Positions 58,544-64,000 of a stretch of 64,000 nucleotides of DNA are shown piece after piece. A program made the position numbers and the translations under genes. The stretch is from Actinomycetota bacterium (lineage in GTDB: Bacteria; Actinomycetota; CADDZG01; JAHWKV01), in contig JAUJPC010000003.1 in NCBI GenBank assembly GCA_030447305.1, positions 186,001-250,000 on the forward strand, in the 5' to 3' direction. The stretch's first letter is position 1, and every line of letters starts with the position of its first letter. The notes below the pieces were generated by a model. The model ran no database searches and had not been told where the DNA came from. It saw only the letters and a program-made list of their open reading frames with translations.

Positions 58544-59731
58544 GTGAGGCGAGGAATGAAGTTGGCGGTTTGCTGCGTCCTTTCTTTGTCGTTGGTCGCC
58601 CTCACCGCGTTTCCCGCCAGTGCCCAGCTTGATAAGCTGTTGAACCAGCTTCTAGCCCCGAAGCCAACTGATCCTCCACCCGCCGAACCAGGTGCTCCCC
58701 CGCCCCCCGGACCCGGGGCGCCCCCGGCTTCGGCTCCGGGCCCCGTACCACCTTCCGCCGTGGCTCCGAACCAGCTGGTTGACCCCAGGACCCTGCCCTT
58801 CCCCATTGCCCTGCCAAGCATTCGCCGCTCTCCGGCTCGCAATACGAACAGGTTAATCGAGCTGCTGCAGCCCGCAGTAGACAGAGGCATCCCACTAGAG
58901 ACTGCGCTCCTGTCGGTCGTGGCACCCTTCCCCGTTGCGGGCAAATCCAACTTCACTCACGACTGGGGCTTTCCCCGCTACACTCCCACGCCGCACCTTC
59001 ACGAGGGCACTGATGTCTTTGCCGACTTCGGCACGCCGGTCGTCACCTCCGAGCCGGGCAAGGTAATCAGCAAAGGAGCCGCCGGCGCCGGTGGGATATC
59101 GGTGTGGGCACGCGGCGACAGCGGCATGGCCTACTACTACGCGCACCTGGAGAGCTGGGCCCAGGACCTGGCGGTGGGCCAGCGGGTGGAGAAGGGCCAG
59201 GTGATCGGTTTCGTCGGCGACAGCGGAAACGCAGAGGGCGGATCGCCGCACCTCCACTTCGAGCTGCATCCCGGCGGAGGGCCCGGAACGCCGGCCCGTG
59301 ATCCCAAGCCGTTCCTGGACGACGCTCTGAACCTGGCGGAGCAACAGGCTGCCGCGTTCGTCCTCGCTCCGGGAGGTATCGTCGCCGGCATACCGAACAC
59401 CGCAGGCCGGACCGTTCTACCCGGCATCATCGTGACGAAGGAGGTTGACAAGCTCCTGCAGGGGACGGCGCTCCGGGTACCCGAGGACGTCATGTGGTTC
59501 TCCATGATGGACCCCACGCTTGGCGGCTTGGGCCTGGCCCGGCAAAGCGCCCTATCGGGAGTTCCCCGGGCCGAGCAGCTGACGGAGGCGGAGAAGGTGG
59601 AGGCGCAGCGTCTGGATGATGTGCGGCAAGCCGTAAACACCACGTCGCAAAAGGTGAGCAACCTTCTCGAAAGGCCAAGCTCGCGGAGTATGGTTGTCGT
59701 CGGCCCCGTGAAACAAGCCCTGATCCGCTAG
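58544..59731 (+). CDS. Secreted M23 family peptidoglycan endopeptidase
   Basis: 395 residues from GTG 58544 with GGGAGG 5 nt upstream. A signal peptide covers about 1-27 (ending SASAQ). A Pro-rich linker runs from 40 to 75. The LytM/M23 domain has the zinc ligands HLHEGTDVFAD near 150 and HLHFELHP near 240, with intact catalytic His. A C-terminal region of about 140 residues follows, not recognised. It should cut peptide cross-bridges in the cell wall. Confidence 0.9.
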   Translation: MRRGMKLAVCCVLSLSLVALTAFPASAQLDKLLNQLLAPKPTDPPPAEPGAPPPPGPGAPPASAPGPVPPSAVAPNQLVDPRTLPFPIALPSIRRSPARNTNRLIELLQPAVDRGIPLETALLSVVAPFPVAGKSNFTHDWGFPRYTPTPHLHEGTDVFADFGTPVVTSEPGKVISKGAAGAGGISVWARGDSGMAYYYAHLESWAQDLAVGQRVEKGQVIGFVGDSGNAEGGSPHLHFELHPGGGPGTPARDPKPFLDDALNLAEQQAAAFVLAPGGIVAGIPNTAGRTVLPGIIVTKEVDKLLQGTALRVPEDVMWFSMMDPTLGGLGLARQSALSGVPRAEQLTEAEKVEAQRLDDVRQAVNTTSQKVSNLLERPSSRSMVVVGPVKQALIR

Positions 59732-59760
59732 AGCTTCAAACGGCGCCGGGCTGCCGTTCT

Positions 59761-60192
59761 TTAGGGTTTCGGCCGCCCCAGCCGCTCGGTTATCTGATCC
59801 GCCGTGTTCTGTATCTCTTCTGGATCCCCCTTCGACGCCGTCGCCGGCGGGACCAGGGAGTCGCTGGACCACCTCGGGATCAGGTGAAGGTGGAGGTGAT
59901 CGACGGTCTGCCATGCCGCCCGCCCGTTCGACTGGAGCAGGTTCATGCCCTCGGCGCCCACGGCGTCGCGCACGGCCGGAGCCACCACGTGCGCCGCCTT
60001 CATCACCGCGGCCGCATCCTCCGGAGTGATCTCCCAGATCGTAGCGGCATGGTTTCGGGGGATAACCAGCGAATGACCCCGGGCCCAAGGGAAGATGTCC
60101 AGAATCGCGATGACGGCCTCGTCCTCGTAGATCCTGGTTGCCGGAGCGTTACCGGCGACAATCCGGCAGAAGATGCAGTCGGTGCCGGCCAT
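59761..60192 (-). CDS. HIT family nucleotide hydrolase
   Basis: 143 residues from ATG 60192. The N-terminal zinc-type pair is in DCIFCRIVAG, and the catalytic triad HLHLHLIPR near 106 (HxHxH). Members cleave nucleoside phosphoramidates or dinucleoside polyphosphates. It follows yajQ on the same strand 4 bp apart, so both are likely co-transcribed. Confidence 0.93.
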   Translation of the reverse strand: MAGTDCIFCRIVAGNAPATRIYEDEAVIAILDIFPWARGHSLVIPRNHAATIWEITPEDAAAVMKAAHVVAPAVRDAVGAEGMNLLQSNGRAAWQTVDHLHLHLIPRWSSDSLVPPATASKGDPEEIQNTADQITERLGRPKP

Positions 60193-60196
60193 TCCT

Positions 60197-60685
60197 CTAC
60201 CGATAGTTAGTGAACTGAAGAGGGATCCCAAAGTCCTCCTCTTTCAGCGCCGCGATCACCGCTTGCAGGTCGTCCCGAGATTTCGAGCTCACCCTGAGCT
60301 GATCTCCTTGAACCTGGCTCTGGACCTTGTGGCCCAACCCCTTGACGAACTTGTTGATTGTGCGGGCCTTCTCGTCGGAGATTCCGTGCACGATGTCGAT
60401 GCTTTGTTTGTAGTTGGACCCGCCGGCCGGTTCGATCTTGCCCTCCGACAGCGCCTTGAGCGACACGTTCCGCCGGACCATCTTCTCCTTTATGACGTCG
60501 ACGGCCGCCTGCACCCGGCCCTCGGAGTTGGACCGGACCTCGATATGTTCCGAGTCGTGCCTTATGTCAGTGCCTGTGTTCTTAAAGTCGAACCGCTGGG
60601 TGATCTCACGCCTTGCCTGATCCAGGGCGTTGATCACCTCCTGGTGGTCGACCTCACTCACCACGTCAAAAGATGTCTGTGCCAA
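60197..60685 (-). CDS. yajQ: YajQ family nucleotide-binding protein
   Basis: 162 residues, full family length: SFDVVSEVDHQEVINALDQA at the start, RFDFKNTGTDI near 31, and ending FGIPLQFTNYR. YajQ-type proteins bind nucleotides, and some bind c-di-GMP and act with transcription factors. This adds a third possible c-di-GMP protein to rsiG and the HD-GYP gene, though 40 kb away. Confidence 0.95.
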   Translation of the reverse strand: MAQTSFDVVSEVDHQEVINALDQARREITQRFDFKNTGTDIRHDSEHIEVRSNSEGRVQAAVDVIKEKMVRRNVSLKALSEGKIEPAGGSNYKQSIDIVHGISDEKARTINKFVKGLGHKVQSQVQGDQLRVSSKSRDDLQAVIAALKEEDFGIPLQFTNYR

Positions 60686-60808
60686 GGTGCCCCCAAGAAT
60701 CGTTGTGTCCCCGTTGCCTTATCCTAATGCTGCGGCGTCCGGCTGCGGCCGTCCACAACTCCCACTCTCTTCCTCGTGGGCGGGACACTCGCAGGCGGTC
60801 CAGGACCA

Positions 60809-60889
60809 GGTGGGATACCTAAGTGGCCAAAGGGAGCCGGCTGTAAACCGGTTGCGCAAGCTTCGGAGGTTCGAATCCTTCTCCCACCA
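60809..60889 (+). tRNA. tRNA-Tyr (GUA)
   Basis: An 81-nt class II tRNA: acceptor GGTGGGA/TCCCACC with discriminator A, anticodon loop CTGTAAA giving GUA, a long variable arm (TGCGCAAGCTTC) and T-arm GGAGGTTCGAATCCTTC. The CCA end is not encoded. No other tRNA is adjacent. Confidence 0.97.
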
Positions 60890-61248
60890 CTAAATCACAG
60901 CAATATAATTTGAAGCACCACTCCTAGACCGACTTCGTTCGGCATCCTCGAGTGCTGCTGATGCCGTTGTTCCCGCTTGCCTTTGGGCCGTCCAACTTAT
61001 CTCGGCAGCGGTCTACCGCTCGACCGTTGGGCAACCGCCTTGACGCTGATCGAGAGGCTCCGGCAAGCTACGTCCCTGTCCTCATTGTCGGGGGAGCTAA
61101 CGCTTGGTGTGGAGTTGGGATGATTTCGCAAACTGATGCCGCGGCCCTCCTCGCGGCAGGCCCCTCGTCGGTGATGTTCTCTTCTATGGGCGTGGTCCCG
61201 CTGCTCCGCAGGCAATCTCCCGCCACTGTTCCGGGCGGCTGAGGTCCA
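60890..61248. other. Gap with no convincing gene
   Basis: 359 bp between tRNA-Tyr and the PAS gene. One 96-codon ORF (60952-61242, plus strand) lacks motifs and a ribosome-binding site, and its codon pattern does not look coding. I see no repeat or RNA fold here. Confidence 0.4.
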
Positions 61249-61614
61249 GTGAACGCCCGCGACTCCAAGAACCTGGTTCTCATCGTTGCCCGGGAGCTGG
61301 CGAGCCTGGTCGCCACTCCGGTCTTTGTCGTGGACGCGGAGGGATCGCTCATCTTCTTTAACGAGTCCGCTGAGGAGGTCTTGGGCCTAAGGTTTTCTGA
61401 GGCGGGCGAACTCTCGGTCGAGGAGTGGTCCACCATATGGGGCCCCCAGGACGCGGACGGCGGCCTCCTCGAGGCATCCGAGCTTCCTCTGGTCCAGGCG
61501 CTGTCGAATCGCCGGCCCACTCATAGACCCTTTGCGATCACCACGCGTAACGGCAAGAAGCTGGAGATCGAGGTTACCGCCTTCCTCTCTTCGCCAGGGC
61601 CGACGAGCTGGTAG
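61249..61614 (+). CDS. PAS domain protein, frameshifted at 3-prime end
   Basis: 121 residues from GTG 61249. A PAS sensor fold: VVDAEGSLIFFNESAEEVLGL near 27, then RRPTHRPFAITTRNGKKLEIEVTAF near 87. After AF the frame leaves the family and stops at 61614. In the next frame the expected ending LFARADELVGGVAIFWVR runs to TGA 61643; one missing C near 61585 explains it. It lies upstream of the MBL hydrolase gene. Ligand unknown. Confidence 0.7.
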   Translation: MNARDSKNLVLIVARELASLVATPVFVVDAEGSLIFFNESAEEVLGLRFSEAGELSVEEWSTIWGPQDADGGLLEASELPLVQALSNRRPTHRPFAITTRNGKKLEIEVTAFLSSPGPTSW

Positions 61615-61660
61615 GGGGCGTCGCGATCTTCTGGGTTCGCTGAACCGGAGGTCGTGAAGG

Positions 61661-62503
61661 GTGGACGTCAAGATCTGGGGGAGCCGTGGGTCCCTGGCAA
61701 CCCCCGGCCCCTCAACCGTCAAGTACGGCGGAAACACGGCCTGCGTCGAGGTGGCGTTGGGTGACCAAATCGAGGTAGTCCTCGATGCAGGAACCGGAAT
61801 CCGGCGACTTGGAGTGGAATTGGAGAGCCGCCGGCCCGAGGTTCTCCACATTCTTCTGACTCATCTTCATTTGGATCACCTGCAGGGGTTGGGCTTTTTC
61901 CCTTTACTGGGTGATCCGCAGGTCGAGGTTCACGTCTGGGGCCCCTCTTCGCCGGTGCAATCACTGGAGAAGCGGATTGGCCGCTACCTATCTCCTCCGC
62001 TCTTTCCGGTCCGCCTGCACGATCTGATGTCCTCGGTCACGTTCCACGATGTCCCGGAAGGGGAGTGGGAAATTGGCACCGCGCGATTTGTGGGCGAGCC
62101 GATCGCGCATCAAGGACCGACGCTGGGATATCGCATCGAGCAGGGAGATCGAGCCGTTGCCTACCTCCCCGATCACGAGCCGGCTAGAGGCAGAAACCTT
62201 CTGGAGATCGAGCCCGAGTGGATCTCGGGGCTGAGGCTGGTTCAAGGGGTTGATGTTCTGCTTCACGACGGCCAGTACACCGACGACGAGTATTCGCAGA
62301 AGCTGGGCTGGGGCCATTCGGGCCTAACGGATGCAGTCACGTTCGCCAAGCTCGCCGAGGTGGGGCGTCTGGTCCTGTTTCATCACGACCCTGCCCACGA
62401 CGACGAGCAGTTGGAGACGATGCTACGGGGGGCCCATGAGCTCTGGGGAAAGGAAGAGAACCAACCGTTGCTTGCTTACGAAGGCATGGTGCTCGAGCTC
62501 TAA
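61661..62503 (+). CDS. MBL-fold metallo-hydrolase
   Basis: 280 residues from GTG 61661 with GGAGG upstream. The start VKIWGSRGSLATPGPSTVKYGGNTACVEV and the metal motif LLTHLHLDHLQGLGFF near 68 belong to the group near phosphoribosyl 1,2-cyclic phosphate phosphodiesterase and cyclic-nucleotide hydrolases. Later ligands are HQGPTLGYR near 150, YLPDHEP near 170 and LFHHDPAHDD near 247. It may act in the same pathway as the adjacent PAS and kinase genes. Confidence 0.88.
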   Translation: MDVKIWGSRGSLATPGPSTVKYGGNTACVEVALGDQIEVVLDAGTGIRRLGVELESRRPEVLHILLTHLHLDHLQGLGFFPLLGDPQVEVHVWGPSSPVQSLEKRIGRYLSPPLFPVRLHDLMSSVTFHDVPEGEWEIGTARFVGEPIAHQGPTLGYRIEQGDRAVAYLPDHEPARGRNLLEIEPEWISGLRLVQGVDVLLHDGQYTDDEYSQKLGWGHSGLTDAVTFAKLAEVGRLVLFHHDPAHDDEQLETMLRGAHELWGKEENQPLLAYEGMVLEL

Positions 62504-62601
62504 AGCAGGGCGAAGGTTGAACCTCACTGCGAGAAGCCTGAGCCAGACGTCTGTAGAAAAATAGGGACGGCAGATTCCAGGAAGGGTGGCGAGGCCAGCC
62601 C

Positions 62602-63213
62602 GTGCAGTGTCCGACGTGTGGACAGACGAACCGCCCCGAAGCCGCATTTTGCGACTCCTGTGGGACGCGCCTTACGCCCGCGCCAGCCGAGCAGCCGGAG
62701 AGGGCGCTCCCCCAGGCCGGGTCGGGGCGCTACGTTGCACTCGGTTACCTCGGCGAGGGCGGGCGAAAGCAGGTCTTCCGGGCCATGGACACGCGCCTCG
62801 ACCGTGAGGTGGCCCTTGCCATCATTCAGACGAAGCGCCTAGATCCAGCCTCCATCGAAAGGGTGCGGCGCGAGGCAAAAGCAATGGCGAAGCTGGGGGG
62901 CCACCACAACATCGTCAATATCTTCGATGTCGGCGAGGAGGACGGCGACATCTTTTTGGTCTCCGAGCTGATGGCAGGCGGATCTGTCGAGGATCTGCTC
63001 GAAAAGTCAGGAGGCCGGGGGCTGCCCCTCGAACAGGTGATGCGGATCGCCGACAATGTGGCGGCGGCTCTTGAGTACGCACACGAACAAGGGATCTTCC
63101 ACCGGGATATAAAGCCGGCCAACGTCTGGCTGACCAAAGACGGCACCGGAAAGCTCGGGGACTTTGGTCTGGCGGTGGGACGCCAGGAGGCCAGGTTGAC
63201 CTCCGAGGCATGA
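62602..63213 (+). CDS. Zinc-ribbon Ser/Thr protein kinase, N-terminal part
   Basis: 203 residues from GTG 62602. Two CxxC pairs (CPTCG and CDSCG) form an N-terminal zinc ribbon, then a Hanks kinase domain. The Gly loop is [10 protein letters not shown]; the usual VAIK Lys region reads [11 protein letters not shown], so the ATP Lys is shifted or replaced. [11 protein letters not shown] near 168 and DFGLAV near 190 are intact. The frame ends at TGA 63211-63213, where the family sequence continues in another frame after one missing G near 63208. Confidence 0.8.
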   Translation: MQCPTCGQTNRPEAAFCDSCGTRLTPAPAEQPERALPQAGSGRYVALGYLGEGGRKQVFRAMDTRLDREVALAIIQTKRLDPASIERVRREAKAMAKLGGHHNIVNIFDVGEEDGDIFLVSELMAGGSVEDLLEKSGGRGLPLEQVMRIADNVAAALEYAHEQGIFHRDIKPANVWLTKDGTGKLGDFGLAVGRQEARLTSEA

Positions 63214-64000
63214 TGCTGGGAACCGTCGCCTACATGTCGCCGGAACAGGCAACCGGCATCCAGGTCGATGCGCGCAGTGACCTCTACTCCCTGGGCGCCA
63301 TGCTCTACGAGGCCGCGACCGGAAGGCCCCCGTTCGCCGGCGACGATGCGGTTGCGATCATCTCCCAACAGATAAACACCGCTCCGGTTGCACCCTCATG
63401 GCACAACCCGGAGATCCCTCAACCACTCGAGGCTCTCATCCTGCAGCTGCTCTCCAAGTCTCCCGACGAGAGGCCGCAAACCGCAGGAGAAGTAAGAGAG
63501 CGACTAAAGCACGCTACCGAGAAGACGTCGATAGTCACCGAGCGCGTCCTGCAGGAGGAGCGCAACCCCCTCGAGAGGCTGGCTTCCGGTGTTTTCGTGG
63601 GAAGGGAGGCGGAGACTGCCGAGCTGCGAACGATGTTTGACGGGGTGAGGCGATCAAAAGGCGGAATCGCTCTCCTGGTGGGAGAGCCGGGCATCGGGAA
63701 GACGCGGACGTCTGAGGAGCTCATCACCTACGCCCGCTTGAACGGTGCTCAGGTTTTGGTCGGGCGCTGTTACGAAGGTGAAGGAGCCCCGGCTTACTGG
63801 CCGTGGATTCAGGTCATTCGGTCTTATGTGCACGAGCGCCCCCAGGAGCTCCTGGCTTCGGAGATGGGCTCGGGGGCTCAGCAGATCGCCCAGATAGTTT
63901 CCGAGGTCAAACAGCTCGTTCCGGGCGTGGAGACTCCTACCACAACCGATCCCGATGCGGCGAGATTTCAGCTGTTCGACTCGGTAACCACGTTTCTGCG
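63210..64000 (+). CDS. Ser/Thr kinase C-lobe and AAA/NACHT-like ATPase, cut by window end
   Basis: A continuous frame from 63210 to the window edge (263 codons). It starts [16 protein letters not shown], the kinase activation-segment end, then [17 protein letters not shown] and a closing helix. An AAA-type domain follows with [11 protein letters not shown] and Walker [10 protein letters not shown] near 155, like PknK-type kinases with a STAND ATPase region. Together with 62602-63213 it is one gene interrupted by a -1 shift. The rest lies beyond the window. Confidence 0.8.
   Translation, partial: MMLGTVAYMSPEQATGIQVDARSDLYSLGAMLYEAATGRPPFAGDDAVAIISQQINTAPVAPSWHNPEIPQPLEALILQLLSKSPDERPQTAGEVRERLKHATEKTSIVTERVLQEERNPLERLASGVFVGREAETAELRTMFDGVRRSKGGIALLVGEPGIGKTRTSEELITYARLNGAQVLVGRCYEGEGAPAYWPWIQVIRSYVHERPQELLASEMGSGAQQIAQIVSEVKQLVPGVETPTTTDPDAARFQLFDSVTTFL

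Noticed and set aside
60952-61242. 96-codon plus-strand ORF after tRNA-Tyr
   Set aside because: No motif, ribosome-binding site or plausible fold. It may be chance open frame.

Overview
The window is GC-rich, gene-dense DNA from the chromosome of a probably deep-branching member of the phylum Actinomycetota. Evidence for the phylum is a GlnR-type orphan regulator upstream of a GlnA2-sized glutamine synthetase, an MshA-like glycosyltransferase, BldC, the tiny ribosomal protein bS22 (AURKAIP1/COX24 type), an RsiG-like c-di-GMP-binding anti-sigma factor, an LPXTG-type surface protein, and a geranylgeranyl reductase placed just upstream of nuoA. Against a typical Actinomycetia genome are a System I (Ccm) cytochrome c maturation operon, a b6-type split cytochrome b, and a complex I operon without nuoE, nuoF and nuoG. 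I cannot place it more precisely from sequence alone.

Layout. 1-5.6 kb: end of a Na+/H+ antiporter-rhodanese fusion whose catalytic Cys codon is TGA (possible selenocysteine), a spermidine-synthase-like membrane protein, an S9 peptidase and an FmdB zinc ribbon. 5.7-12 kb: an orphan ATP-grasp ligase, glnA, a glnR-like gene, a degenerate CdsA-like protein, a NifU/IscU-like scaffold and Mrp/ApbC. 12.3-19.1 kb: a surface and exopolysaccharide region with an LPRTG protein, a frameshifted GH26 mannanase-like gene, a cellulose-synthase-like GT2 and three paralogous Gly-rich secreted proteins. 19.3-30.3 kb: peptide deformylase, ACT regulator, rsiG with an HD-GYP phosphodiesterase, CelD-like GNAT, MshA-like GT4, proC, bldC, bS22, a SAM hydroxide adenosyltransferase, small membrane proteins, ccdA and a glutaredoxin.

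30.3-42.2 kb is one long minus-strand cytochrome block: ccmE, F, H, I, an exported protein, ccmA, B, C, D, then a bc/b6f-like complex (small membrane protein, 2[4Fe-4S] ferredoxin, split cytochrome b, Rieske, diheme cytochrome c, and a membrane protein with a lipoyl-like fold). 42.5-54.5 kb is the geranylgeranyl reductase followed by nuoABCDHIJKLMN. Between nuoC and nuoD lies a 59-bp tandem duplication that copies the ribosome-binding site and start codon and makes two 20-codon mini-ORFs. 54.5-64 kb: GNAT, glnD, htpX, an M23 peptidase, HIT, yajQ, tRNA-Tyr, a PAS protein, an MBL hydrolase, and a Ser/Thr kinase-AAA protein cut by the window end.

How it fits together. The Ccm block matures the c-type cytochromes of the adjacent quinol oxidase complex, and the Nuo operon supplies it with reduced menaquinone, probably from a donor other than NADH through NuoEF. 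GlnR, GlnA and GlnD point to nitrogen control. RsiG, HD-GYP and YajQ point to c-di-GMP control of a WhiG-type developmental sigma factor, which is not in the window. Three reading-frame breaks (GH26, PAS, kinase) look like single-base indels; they could be assembly errors or real decay.
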